From assembly GCF_001580045.1 (NCBI RefSeq), contig NZ_LSZP01000008.1, positions 1 through 32,480 on the forward strand: a stretch of DNA of 32,480 bases, in the 5' to 3' direction. Shown in pieces: positions 14,508-22,399 of this stretch. This stretch comes from Cephaloticoccus capnophilus (GTDB taxonomy: Bacteria > Verrucomicrobiota > Verrucomicrobiia > Opitutales > Opitutaceae). Position 1 is the stretch's first letter, and every line of letters begins with the position of its first letter. Position numbers and translations under genes: made by a program. The notes below the pieces were generated by a model. The model was given only the letters and a program-made list of their open reading frames with translations, searched no databases and had not been told where the DNA came from.

Positions 14508-16310
14508 ATGCTCAAGCGCAGTTTCATTATCGCCGCACTCGTCCTCACGCTCGCGTTACCCTTTGCGTTGCGCCCCCCGAGTGAGAAGTCGAGGCGCGGC
14601 GAAAAAGCGGACGACACACTCGTGATCATTAGTCCGCACAATGAGGCGATTCGCTACGAGTTTGGGCGTGCGTTTCGGCATTGGTATCGCGAGCGGACGG
14701 GCCGGAGCATCACTGTGGATTGGCGAGCGATCGGGGGGACGAGCGAGATTACCCGCTTCATTGAGTCGGAGTATCTGACCGCGTTTCAAAACCACTGGAC
14801 GAAGACTCTTGGCCGCCCGTGGAGCGCAGAGGTGCAGGCGGCATTTGCGAATCCGCAGCTCGATAGAAATGACGAGTCGGGTGACGACGCCGCCTTTGAC
14901 GGCGAGGTAAAAAATGGGTCTGTGACCCCACGCGTGGCGAGGGCGGCCTTTCTCGCTTCCGAAGTCAGTTGCGGGATTGACCTGTTTTTTGGAGGCGGTG
15001 CCTACGACTTCATTCGCCAAGCGGCGGCGGGGCGGCTCGTGCCTTCGCGGATTTTTCAGACGCATCCGCAGTGGTTTGCTGACGACGTCGTGCCACAGCA
15101 CTACGCGGGCGAGCCGTATTGGGATGCGCAAGGCCGCTGGGCTGGCGTTGTCCTCGGGGGCTACGGGATTCTCTACAACAAGGACGCACTTGCGCGACTC
15201 GGCGTTGAGGAAGCCCCGCAGCAATGGGCCGACCTGTGTGATCCGCGCTTTTTTAGGGAAGTCGCGCTTTGCGACCCGACGAAGAGCGGCTCAATCGCCA
15301 AAGCCTTTGAAAACCTTATCCAGCAGCAGATGCAGGCGCGGTTGGCGGAGCTGCTCCGTGCGAATGCGAGTGCGGGAGCGAGTCTTGTTAACCCGCAGTT
15401 TGATGGAAATGAGACTTTAGGCGTGAACACGGCCTTTGACGGCGAAGCAAAAAATGGGGCCTCGACCCTGCGCGCCGTGCGCGAAGGTTGGGAGGCGGGC
15501 TTGAGGATTATCCAACTGATGGGAGCCAACGCGCGCTATTTTACGGATTCGGCGCAAAAGCCGCCGATTGACGTTTCCCAAGGCGACTCCGCAGTGGGTA
15601 TTTGTATCGACTTTTACGGACGCTACCAAGCGGAGGCGACGACTCGACGCGACAACACCGACCGCCGCGCCGCCCCGGTCAGCGACCGCGCTACGCCACT
15701 GGCTGCGGGGCGCCTCGTGTATGTGAGCCCGCGCGGTGGCTCTGTGAGCTCGGCGGACCCGATCGGGCTCTTGCGCGGTGCGCCTCATCGCGAAGCCGCC
15801 GAGTTGTTTATCGAATTTACGCTCTCGATGGAGGGGCAAACGCTCTGGAACTTTAAAGTCGGCACCGAAGGCGGCCCCACGCGCTTTGCGCTGCGACGAA
15901 TCCCAATCCGCCGCGATTTTTACGCCCGCGAAGAGTGGCGTAGGCTACGCTCCGACCCCGATACGCGGCCCTACGCGCAGGAAGACGCACTCGTTTACAA
16001 TGCGGCGTGGACGGGGCCGCTTTTTCGAGAAATGGCCTTCGTCATTCGGGTGATGTGCCTCGATACGCACGACGAGTTGGTCGCAGCGTGGCGCGAAATC
16101 ATCGCGGCAGGAATGCCAGCCGATGCGCTCGCCGTGCTGCAAGATATGTCGCTCCTTAGTTACGACCGAGTAGGCGGAGAGATCCGCGCGTCTCTGCGCT
16201 CAAAAAACCGCGCCGACGAACTGCGGCTCGCTCGCGAACTGGGCGCGCAACTGCGCACCCAATACGCTAAAGCCGCCGCAATCGCGCGGGCAGCTACACC
16301 AGAACGCTAG
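14508..16310 (+). CDS. ABC transporter solute-binding protein, ferric-iron type
   Basis: Periplasmic binding protein that delivers a substrate to the permease. An N-terminal signal/anchor segment (LKRSFIIAALVLTLALPFAL, residues 2-21) is followed by a periplasmic binding fold starting TLVIISPHNEAIRYEFGRAF, the usual opening of Fe3+/thiamine-type binding proteins. YGILYNKDAL and GDSAVGICIDFYGRYQAE are typical later landmarks. At 600 residues it is much longer than the usual 330-400. Part of the excess comes from two related inserts (from 14850 and 15390) and a third (about 15648-15710). It starts 56 nt after the ATPase gene. No permease gene follows; the next genes lie on the other strand. Iron is the likeliest cargo by fold, but unproven. 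Confidence 0.85.
   Translation: MLKRSFIIAALVLTLALPFALRPPSEKSRRGEKADDTLVIISPHNEAIRYEFGRAFRHWYRERTGRSITVDWRAIGGTSEITRFIESEYLTAFQNHWTKTLGRPWSAEVQAAFANPQLDRNDESGDDAAFDGEVKNGSVTPRVARAAFLASEVSCGIDLFFGGGAYDFIRQAAAGRLVPSRIFQTHPQWFADDVVPQHYAGEPYWDAQGRWAGVVLGGYGILYNKDALARLGVEEAPQQWADLCDPRFFREVALCDPTKSGSIAKAFENLIQQQMQARLAELLRANASAGASLVNPQFDGNETLGVNTAFDGEAKNGASTLRAVREGWEAGLRIIQLMGANARYFTDSAQKPPIDVSQGDSAVGICIDFYGRYQAEATTRRDNTDRRAAPVSDRATPLAAGRLVYVSPRGGSVSSADPIGLLRGAPHREAAELFIEFTLSMEGQTLWNFKVGTEGGPTRFALRRIPIRRDFYAREEWRRLRSDPDTRPYAQEDALVYNAAWTGPLFREMAFVIRVMCLDTHDELVAAWREIIAAGMPADALAVLQDMSLLSYDRVGGEIRASLRSKNRADELRLARELGAQLRTQYAKAAAIARAATPER
14850..14937 (+). repeat. In-frame palindromic repeat A in the solute-binding gene
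   Basis: Starts AATCCGCAG and encodes NPQLDRN, then AFDGEVKNGS. It is clearly related to repeat B at 15390-15471, exactly 540 nt downstream and in the same reading frame. Within it are three palindromes: CGCCG/CGGCG (14888-14904), GGGTC-TGT-GACCC (14916-14928) and CCACGCGTGG (14928-14937). Confidence 0.7.
15390..15471 (+). repeat. In-frame palindromic repeat B in the solute-binding gene
   Basis: Starts AACCCGCAG and encodes NPQFDGN, then AFDGEAKNGA, matching repeat A. The shared block GCCTTTGACGGCGA plus CAAAAAATGGG is nearly identical, while the middle and the palindromic arms have diverged. Two copies in one gene suggest insertion events rather than ancestral protein structure. Confidence 0.7.
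15648..15710 (+). repeat. Possible third in-frame insert in the solute-binding gene
   Basis: An Arg/Asp/Ala-rich stretch separates the conserved-looking CIDFYGRYQAE from LVYVSPRGGSV. It contains two overlapping DNA hairpins, CGGTC-AGC-GACCG (15676-15688) and AGCG-ACCG-CGCT (15681-15692). Confidence 0.45.
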
Positions 16311-16323
16311 CTCCGCACGGAGC
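16310..16323. other. Hairpin after the solute-binding gene
   Basis: GCTCCG-CA-CGGAGC is a perfect 6-bp stem starting at the last base of the solute-binding stop codon. No T-run follows. It could mark the 3' end of the ABC transcript between convergent genes. Confidence 0.4.
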
Positions 16324-16386
16324 AGGGCGTCACACTGACGAAGTCTTAGCGCGAATGACTCCCGAGCGCGGGTGGAGGCCGAGCGC

Positions 16387-16908
16387 TTACGCTGAAAGGG
16401 TTTTTGAACGGGCGGCGACGAAGTCGATGATCGCCTGGTCATCGTCGCCAGCGCGCCAGACGAGATTCATGAACTCACTCGGGTGAATGTTATTCTTCGC
16501 GAGGAAACGCCGGTCGCCGGCGCAGCAAAACATTCCCGAGTCGGGCAGTTCCCCATGCAGCTTGGCACGCGCTTTTGCCAGAAGGCGCGGCAGCCAAATT
16601 GATTCGTCTTTAGTGGGCCAAGTTGCGGGATCGTCTTTTTTTCCCGTCCATTGGCCGTTTTGCACATTGAGGAAATAGTCGCGGCGGATGATTTCGATGC
16701 TAAGTGCCGTGTCGTAGTCGGGACCGCCTTCGTCGTGCAGGTCTTCGACGTAGTCGTAAACGTGCTGTGCGGTGATACCGTTGGCCGTCAGAAAGGCCAG
16801 TTCTTCGGGCGTAAAGTAGCTTTCCGCTCCACGCCGACCTTCGGTATAAAGTGCAAGCGCACGGTCGTAGATTTCGCGGAACTGTTGGGTGAAGGTGAAG
16901 TGATTCAT
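16387..16908 (-). CDS. DUF5069-like protein, copy A
   Basis: 173 residues. The C-terminal half (WLPRLLAKARAKLHGELPD, MFCCAGDRRFL, then an acidic DDDQAIIDFV end) resembles DUF5069 proteins, which are common in Verrucomicrobiota and of unknown function. The N-terminal half is helical and rich in Tyr and Glu. It is about 85% identical by eye to copy B just upstream (16979-17512) but lacks four residues (around LAGI) before WLPR. A longer frame to 17148 simply runs through the copy B 3' end in another frame, so I start at the ATG at 16908. There is no signal peptide. A possible promoter lies directly upstream. Confidence 0.8.
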   Translation of the reverse strand: MNHFTFTQQFREIYDRALALYTEGRRGAESYFTPEELAFLTANGITAQHVYDYVEDLHDEGGPDYDTALSIEIIRRDYFLNVQNGQWTGKKDDPATWPTKDESIWLPRLLAKARAKLHGELPDSGMFCCAGDRRFLAKNNIHPSEFMNLVWRAGDDDQAIIDFVAARSKTLSA

Positions 16909-16917
16909 AGTGCTGGT

Positions 16918-16945
16918 ATGTTGCCACTGCGCTGAGTGAGCGCAA
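16918..16945 (-). promoter_or_regulatory. Possible promoter of DUF5069-like copy A
   Basis: On the minus strand TTGCGC (16945-16940) and CAACAT (16923-16918) are 16 nt apart. The second box ends about 9 nt before the start codon. The same arrangement with a better -10 (TAGCAT) precedes copy B, which is the main support. If used, the mRNA would have almost no leader. Confidence 0.3.
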
Positions 16946-16978
16946 CGGCTTGTCTCACGGACAAAAGAGGCCGGGCAC

Positions 16979-17512
16979 TTACGCTGAAAGGGTTTTTGAA
17001 CGGGCGACGACGAAGTCGATGATCGGCTGGTCGTCGTCGCCAGCGCGCCAAGCGAGATTAATGAACTCACTCGGGTGAATGTTATTCGCCTTGAAGAAAC
17101 GCCGGTCGCCGCCGCAGCAAAACATTGCCGAGTCGGGCAGTTCCCCACGCAGCTTGGCGCGCACTTTTCTCAGAATGCGCGGCAGCCAAACGATGCCCGC
17201 AAGGGACTCGGGTTTGGCGGGCCAAGTTTCGGGATCTTCTTTTTTCCCCGTCCATTGGCCGTTTTGCACATTGAGGAAATAGTCGCGGCGGATGATTTCG
17301 ATGCTAAGGGCCGTGTCGTAGCCAGGGACGTCTTCGTTGTGCTGGTCTTCGACGTAGTCGTAAATGTGCTGTGCGGTGATGCCGTTGGCGGTCAGAAAGG
17401 CCAGTTCTTCGGGCGTAAAGTAATTTTCCGCGCCGCGCCGCCCTTCGGCATAAAGTGCAAGCGCACGGTCGTAGATTTCGCGGAACTGTTGGGTGAAGGT
17501 GAAGTGATTCAT
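16979..17512 (-). CDS. DUF5069-like protein, copy B
   Basis: 177 residues, the tandem partner of 16387-16908. The two copies share the whole protein and also the first 40-odd bases upstream of the start codon, so the duplicated unit included the promoter. Differences cluster around the acidic loop (EDQHNEDVPG against EDLHDEGGPD) and before WLPR. Intact frames and mostly conservative replacements suggest both copies are kept under selection. Function is unknown; identification as DUF5069 is from memory. Confidence 0.8.
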   Translation of the reverse strand: MNHFTFTQQFREIYDRALALYAEGRRGAENYFTPEELAFLTANGITAQHIYDYVEDQHNEDVPGYDTALSIEIIRRDYFLNVQNGQWTGKKEDPETWPAKPESLAGIVWLPRILRKVRAKLRGELPDSAMFCCGGDRRFFKANNIHPSEFINLAWRAGDDDQPIIDFVVARSKTLSA

Positions 17513-17521
17513 AGTGGGGGT

Positions 17522-17549
17522 ATGCTACCACTGCGCGTAGTGAGCGCAA
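17522..17549 (-). promoter_or_regulatory. Possible promoter of DUF5069-like copy B
   Basis: Minus-strand TTGCGC (17549-17544) and TAGCAT (17527-17522, four of six consensus -10 bases) with a 16-nt spacer, ending about 9 nt before the ATG at 17512. The spacer holds a GCGC-rich imperfect palindrome shared with copy A. Confidence 0.35.
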
Positions 17550-17708
17550 TCGACTACTGGGAAATCGTCCCCGGATTTCCTGAGCCTCTAGGGTCTGTTC
17601 CCGTTTCAAACGTGGCCGCGACGGAGGCCGGTTTCGTCGCTTGTCGCACTTGGCTTAGTCGGTCTGCGTGCGGCGAAGTGTCGTGCGAAGCTCAGCGGGC
17701 GTGGGGGC

Positions 17709-20144
17709 TTACGGTGCTGCGCGAAAGTCGATCGTGCGGCGGAAGCGGTCCACTTTATGCACGACGACTTCGAGCGGATCGCCCGCGCGAATCCGCGCGG
17801 CGAGTTTTCGTTTTTTGCCAAAGTTCGCCAGCGGCAGGAAGCCAAAGGTGAGCGACTCGGTGAGTTCGATGAAGAAGCCGGTCGAGCGGACTTCCGTAAC
17901 GATTGCGGCGAAATGAGTGGGCACCGGTTTCGCCAGTTCGCGCTCAAAGAATTCGAGGGTTTTGATTTTTACCGATTCGCGTTCGGCGGCTTGGGCGTTG
18001 AGTTCGGTTTGCGAGAGGTGTTCGCCCAGTGCGGCGACGACGGCGGCAGTGTAGCGGTGTGCGGCTATGTGCTGGCCGCCACGGGCTCCCGCACTCGCAG
18101 TGCTGATGCTCAGTGTTTTCCCCGTGATTTTTTCTCCGCGCCCGGCCGGGTGTTTATTTTTTTGCGCGAGGTGGCTCGCTAGGACGCGGTGGACGACGAG
18201 ATCGGCGTAGCGGCGGATAGGCGAGGTGAAGTGGGTGTAGTCGCGTTTGTGTAGTCCGTAGTGCCCGTCGGGTTTTTCCCGATAGCAGGCTTTTTTGAGG
18301 CTGCGCAGGAGTTGGCTGCGGAGTAGGTGGCCTTGTGGATGAGTGGCGAGTTGGGCAAGGAGTCGGGTGAGCTCGGCACGGACGGCGAGGTTGCCGACCG
18401 AGAGGCCGTGTGTGGCTAGTTCGCTGCGAAGTTCGTTAAGCCGATCGGGTTCGGGATCGTCGTGAACGCGGTAGAGCGAGGGGAGGCGTGCGCTGCGGGT
18501 GAGCTGGGCCACGGCTTCATTGGCGGCGAGCATGAACTCCTCAATTAACTGGTGGCTCTCGTCGTTGTCTACGCGTTCGAGGCGATCGGCATAGCCTTGC
18601 TCGTCGACGTAGATTTTGGTCTCCGGCATATCGAGGTCGAGGCTGCCGTGGGCCATGCGTTCGCGGCGCAGCGCGGAGGCGATTTTCCAGAGGCGGCGCA
18701 CCCAGATTTGGAGCGCGGCGAGTTCGCGTTGGGGGAGGGTGGAGAGTGCGCGGCCGGTAGAGCCGGTTTGGTGCTTGGGCGGGAGCGGGAGGCTGCGGAC
18801 TTTTTGGAGGTCGTCGGTGAAGAGGAGCGCGTAGGCTTGTTTATAGGTGAGGCGTTTGCGGCTGCGGATGACGGTAGCGGCAAAGTCTTTTTCTAAAATC
18901 GCACCCTGCGCATCGAAGGTGAGGAAGACGGCTTTGCAGAGCCGGTCTTCGCCTTCGACGAGCGAGCAGAGGCCGTTAGAGAGTTTTTCGGGGAGCATCG
19001 GGATGACCGTGCCGACGAGGTAGGTGGAGTTGCCGCGTTTTTGGGCTTCGCGGTCGAGGGCAGTGTCTGGGCGGACGTAGGTGGCGACGTCAGCAATGTG
19101 GATGCCGACGCGTGTGCGGCCTTTGGGAAGCGGCTCGATGGAGAGTGCGTCGTCGAAGTCTTTGGCGTCGTCAGGGTCGATAGTGAGGGTGGGGATTTCG
19201 CGGTAGTCGAGCCGGCCGATGAGTTCGGCAGGGCGGACTTTGGCGGGGAGTGCGGCGGCTTCGGCTTCGACCTCGTGGGGGAAGGCGGGGCTGAGTTTGT
19301 AGGTTTCGAGCACGCCGAGGAGCTCGGCTCGGGGCTCGTGGGTGCGACCTAGGCGGGCGACGAGTGTGCCGGTGAGAGGGGCGTTGCGCGTGTCCCACGC
19401 GTCAAGCCGGACGACGACTTTATCGCCTTCGGTGGGCGCGGGCGTGAGGGAGTTTTGGGCGAAAGAGGCAGTGCGGGAAGCACGAGCGATGCGGTTTGGT
19501 GCTTCGACCAAAACCTCGCGGGCAAAGCGCGGGTCGTCGGGAGTGACGAACCAGTGTTTCCCGTTTTTGCGAAGCTCACCCACGAGCGTGTCGCGCGATC
19601 GGGAGAGGACGCGGAGGACTTCGCCGCGCAGTTCGTCGTCGCGCTCGCTCGGAGAATCGCGGCGGTGCTTCTTGCTGCGCGCGGCGTAGCGGGCTTGAGG
19701 GCCGCGGCGCGGCGTGTTGCCGATTAGCCGCAGCGCGACGCGGTCGCCGTGGAGCGCGGTGCCTGCGGCGGTGGCCGCGATTTGGATGGTTTGGGCGGGC
19801 GCGGAGGCGGGCAGACCGGCTGCGGCGCCGTTAGCACTATCAATCACGACGTAGGCGGAGCCGCCGCTGCGGAAGCGGATTTCGCCGCTGAGCTCGTCGT
19901 GTGTAGAGGTGGGCTGCGAGTGCTGTGCAGATTCCGTTTTGCGCGCGGCTTTTGATGCGGGAAGGCTAAGCAGCCCTGCCCGGCTACGATGAAGTTTGCC
20001 TGCATTGAGGAGGCGTTGGATGGCGGTCGAGAGGGCTTTGCGTTCGCGTTTGGGTAGGCCCAGTTGGGAGGCGATTTCCGAGGCGGAGAGCGGGCGTGAT
20101 TTCGCCTCGCGAAGGAGTGCGATCAGGCGTTCGTTGAGTTTCAT
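17709..20144 (-). CDS. rnr: Ribonuclease R
   Basis: Processive 3'-to-5' exoribonuclease of the RNase II/R family that degrades structured RNA. In order: an N-terminal helix-turn-helix (residues 1-65), a basic linker, cold-shock-type OB domains (about 85-300), the catalytic RNB domain with the acidic metal site TIDPDDAKDFDDAL (about 320-334) and HFTSPIRRYADLVVHR, and a C-terminal S1 domain (about 733-808). Length (811) matches RNase R rather than RNase II. About 19-20 extra residues (around 660-690) after VLASHLAQ carry three DNA palindromes. It is divergent from glgA, with about 100 nt between the start codons. Confidence 0.94.
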   Translation of the reverse strand: MKLNERLIALLREAKSRPLSASEIASQLGLPKRERKALSTAIQRLLNAGKLHRSRAGLLSLPASKAARKTESAQHSQPTSTHDELSGEIRFRSGGSAYVVIDSANGAAAGLPASAPAQTIQIAATAAGTALHGDRVALRLIGNTPRRGPQARYAARSKKHRRDSPSERDDELRGEVLRVLSRSRDTLVGELRKNGKHWFVTPDDPRFAREVLVEAPNRIARASRTASFAQNSLTPAPTEGDKVVVRLDAWDTRNAPLTGTLVARLGRTHEPRAELLGVLETYKLSPAFPHEVEAEAAALPAKVRPAELIGRLDYREIPTLTIDPDDAKDFDDALSIEPLPKGRTRVGIHIADVATYVRPDTALDREAQKRGNSTYLVGTVIPMLPEKLSNGLCSLVEGEDRLCKAVFLTFDAQGAILEKDFAATVIRSRKRLTYKQAYALLFTDDLQKVRSLPLPPKHQTGSTGRALSTLPQRELAALQIWVRRLWKIASALRRERMAHGSLDLDMPETKIYVDEQGYADRLERVDNDESHQLIEEFMLAANEAVAQLTRSARLPSLYRVHDDPEPDRLNELRSELATHGLSVGNLAVRAELTRLLAQLATHPQGHLLRSQLLRSLKKACYREKPDGHYGLHKRDYTHFTSPIRRYADLVVHRVLASHLAQKNKHPAGRGEKITGKTLSISTASAGARGGQHIAAHRYTAAVVAALGEHLSQTELNAQAAERESVKIKTLEFFERELAKPVPTHFAAIVTEVRSTGFFIELTESLTFGFLPLANFGKKRKLAARIRAGDPLEVVVHKVDRFRRTIDFRAAP
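18085..18180 (-). repeat. In-frame palindromic insert in rnr
   Basis: The stretch encodes a Lys/Gly/Ser/Ala-rich loop between VVHRVLASHL and the ALGEHLSQTE helix. DNA hairpins: GCACT-CGC-AGTGC (18091-18103), CCCGGCCGGG (18141-18150) and GCGAG-GTGG-CTCGC (18166-18179). The last is the same core as in the menF and menD inserts with one extra base in the loop. Confidence 0.5.
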
Positions 20145-20245
20145 AACAATCAGTTTGGCGCGCAGATCCGTAACAAGTGGCCTCTGGGAGGCGCTGCGAT
20201 TCTTGAGGTTGCAGGCGACGCAAGCGGTGCCCCAGGCTACGCGCG

Positions 20246-21709
20246 ATGAAAATCGTGCATGTGACCAGCGAGCTGTTTCCTTACATCAAAACGGGTGGGC
20301 TGGCTGATGCGGTGGCGGCACTCGGCGCGGCACTGGCGGACAAAGGGCACGAGGTCGCGGTGTTTTTGCCCGGATATCGGGCGGTGCGCGAGCACCCTGA
20401 TGCGGTGAAAGCGGAGCGGCGGCACGAGTTGAGGGTCGAGCTGGGCGAAGAGTTTCTTTCGGGCGAAGTGCGCTGTTTTAGCCCGAGGCAGGGGCTTACG
20501 GTTTACCTCGTGTGCCGGGATGAGTTTTTTGACCGGCGTTTTCCTTACGGCACGGCGGATCGCGGCGATTACGAGGACAACGCACAGCGGTTTATCTTTT
20601 TCGCCAAGGCGGTAGTGGAAACGTTGCGACTGGAGGCTGGTGAGGGGGCGAGCGGGTGTCGTGCAGATGTGGTGCACGCGCACGATTGGCAGGCCGCGCT
20701 TGTGCCGCTTTTGTTGCGCGTCGCCGAGCGGCGGCATGGGCAGCGACTCGCGGAGCGCACGGTATTTACGATTCACAATATCGCGTTTCAGGGAATCGCG
20801 CCTGCATCCAGATTTGCGCTGACAAACTTGCCCGCCGAGCTGCGCGGAATTGAGGGTCTAGAGTATCACGGGCAGATTAGCACGATAAAGGCCGGTATTC
20901 TTTTCTCCGATACGGTGACGACGGTGAGTCCGCGTTATGCACGGGAAATCCAGACGCCGGAATTTGGCTGCGGGCTCGATGGGGTGGTGCGCACGCGGGC
21001 TAGCGTATTGCGCGGGCTGCTCAACGGTATTGACCCGGCGGTGTGGAATCCTGCGACCGACCCGCTGCTGCCCGCGCAATACTCGGCGGATGGGCTCGCT
21101 GGAAAGGCGAAATGCCGCGCCGCGCTGCTCGCTGCACATGGGCTCGCGCCTGCCGAAGACGGAGTGCCAGTTTACGGGATGGTGTGCCGGTTGACCGAGC
21201 AAAAGGGCGTGGAACTGCTCTTGGCCAATGCGGAGTTTTTTCTGCGCGAAGACTGTCGGCTCGTGATTCTGGGGACGGGCGCACGACATTTTGAAGAGGC
21301 GGTCGCGGCCCTCGCTGCGCGCGCTCCGACTAAGATCGCTGTCAGCCTAAAACTCGACGAGGCCGCGAGTCACCTAATCGAAGCGGGGGCGGATTTTTTT
21401 CTCATGCCGTCCTTGTTCGAGCCCTGTGGGCTGAACCAAATGTATTCGCAGGCTTACGGGACGGTTCCGATTGTGAGCGAGGTTGGCGGGCTCGCCGATA
21501 CGGTCGCGGATGCCGACCGCGACGGCGAGCACGGCACGGGGCTTACGCATTCGCCAACGGCGGCAGCGATGGCCGACGCGCTGCATCGCTCGCTCGCGCT
21601 GTTTGCGGATAAGTCGCGCTATGCCGCCGTGCAACAACACGGGATGCGGCGCGACTTCAGTTGGGCGCAGGCTGCCTCCGCTTACGAAGCGTTGTATAAC
21701 GGCATATGA
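20246..21709 (+). CDS. glgA: Glycogen synthase (ADP-glucose type)
   Basis: GT5-family glucosyltransferase that extends alpha-1,4-glucan chains from ADP-glucose. The N-terminus MKIVHVTSELFPYIKTGGLADAV contains the ADP-glucose-binding KTGGL motif (K15). HAHDWQAALVP, FTIHNIAFQG, GVVRTRASVLRGLLNGID and the C-terminal MPSLFEPCGLNQMYSQAYGTVPIV are all diagnostic. At 487 residues it is the usual length. The gene is divergent from rnr. No other glycogen genes are in the window. Confidence 0.97.
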   Translation: MKIVHVTSELFPYIKTGGLADAVAALGAALADKGHEVAVFLPGYRAVREHPDAVKAERRHELRVELGEEFLSGEVRCFSPRQGLTVYLVCRDEFFDRRFPYGTADRGDYEDNAQRFIFFAKAVVETLRLEAGEGASGCRADVVHAHDWQAALVPLLLRVAERRHGQRLAERTVFTIHNIAFQGIAPASRFALTNLPAELRGIEGLEYHGQISTIKAGILFSDTVTTVSPRYAREIQTPEFGCGLDGVVRTRASVLRGLLNGIDPAVWNPATDPLLPAQYSADGLAGKAKCRAALLAAHGLAPAEDGVPVYGMVCRLTEQKGVELLLANAEFFLREDCRLVILGTGARHFEEAVAALAARAPTKIAVSLKLDEAASHLIEAGADFFLMPSLFEPCGLNQMYSQAYGTVPIVSEVGGLADTVADADRDGEHGTGLTHSPTAAAMADALHRSLALFADKSRYAAVQQHGMRRDFSWAQAASAYEALYNGI

Positions 21710-21787
21710 GGTTGAGGCTCCGCGTGCCGCATCGGCGCCGTCGGCGTGCTGGCTAGGCAGGCGGCGGGCTAGGCGGAGAGTTTAGCC

Positions 21788-21815
21788 TTGAGAGGGCGGG
21801 AGAGTGGGGTAGCTT
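21788..21815 (+). promoter_or_regulatory. Possible promoter of coiled-coil gene A
   Basis: TTGAGA (21788-21793), 16-nt spacer and TAGCTT (21810-21815), ending 10 nt before the ATG. Exactly the same boxes and spacing occur before gene B. The spacer and the surrounding bases are also duplicated, so conservation alone is not proof. Confidence 0.35.
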
Positions 21816-21825
21816 TCGCCGTATC

Positions 21826-22170
21826 ATGGCTACGGCAACGACCCCAGAGCACATTGAGGCGCAGCCCGCACCGGTCGCAGAAAAAGCCCCACGGGTGGAG
21901 GTGCGCAAGATCGCCATCGACAATAGCACCTTGTCCGTGCTGGCAGTCGGCGTCGCGCTATTTGCGCTCGCGTTTGGGGCCTTTACCCACTTGAGCGGGC
22001 GCATAGACAGCCTGGATGCGAAGATTGAAAAGGTCTCTTCAGAACTTAACGCGAGAATAGACAGGCTGGACGCGAAGATTGATCGGGTAGACGCGAAGAT
22101 TGACGTGGTGAATGCGCGGCTTGACCGGCTCTTTGAGCTGATTGCTTCGCCGGGGCGTAGAGAGTCTTAG
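21826..22170 (+). CDS. Membrane-anchored coiled-coil protein, copy A
   Basis: 114 residues with no family that I recognise. A short cytoplasmic-looking N-terminus (1-30) precedes one hydrophobic segment, about residues 35-54 (STLSVLAVGVALFALAFGAF). A heptad-repeat coiled coil follows (about 58-108), with Ile, Leu or Val at a and d positions in units such as RLDAKID and RVDAKID. It is tandemly duplicated with copy B (22400-22810), with 574 nt between start codons. Copy A has a shorter coil by 22 residues net. The positive-inside rule does not settle orientation. The repeats suggest oligomerisation; homology to phage or pilot-type fibre stalks would be speculation. Confidence 0.75.
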   Translation: MATATTPEHIEAQPAPVAEKAPRVEVRKIAIDNSTLSVLAVGVALFALAFGAFTHLSGRIDSLDAKIEKVSSELNARIDRLDAKIDRVDAKIDVVNARLDRLFELIASPGRRES

Positions 22171-22361
22171 GCGCAGGACTGCGCGGGAATCGAGCGCGGG
22201 AAACTGAGCAGCCGGGGTGTTTTTACGACGTCCGTTTTTTTGCGGGCGGAGTCGGCGCGGCGCACCGGATAAAACGCAACGCGTTGAGTGGTTTTCTGAC
22301 GCGACAAAGGAAGAGGCGCTGCAGTGGCAGGCAGGTGCTGGGCTAGGCGGAGAGTTTAGCC

Positions 22362-22389
22362 TTGAGAGGGCGGGCTAGTGGGGTAGCTT
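22362..22389 (+). promoter_or_regulatory. Possible promoter of coiled-coil gene B
   Basis: TTGAGA (22362-22367), 16-nt spacer and TAGCTT (22384-22389), 10 nt before the ATG at 22400; identical arrangement to gene A. Confidence 0.35.
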
Positions 22390-22399
22390 TCGCCGTATC

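Noticed and set aside
16909-17148. N-terminal extension of the DUF5069-like copy A gene
   Set aside because: The extension is the 3' part of copy B read in another frame; the duplicate clearly starts at MNHFTF.
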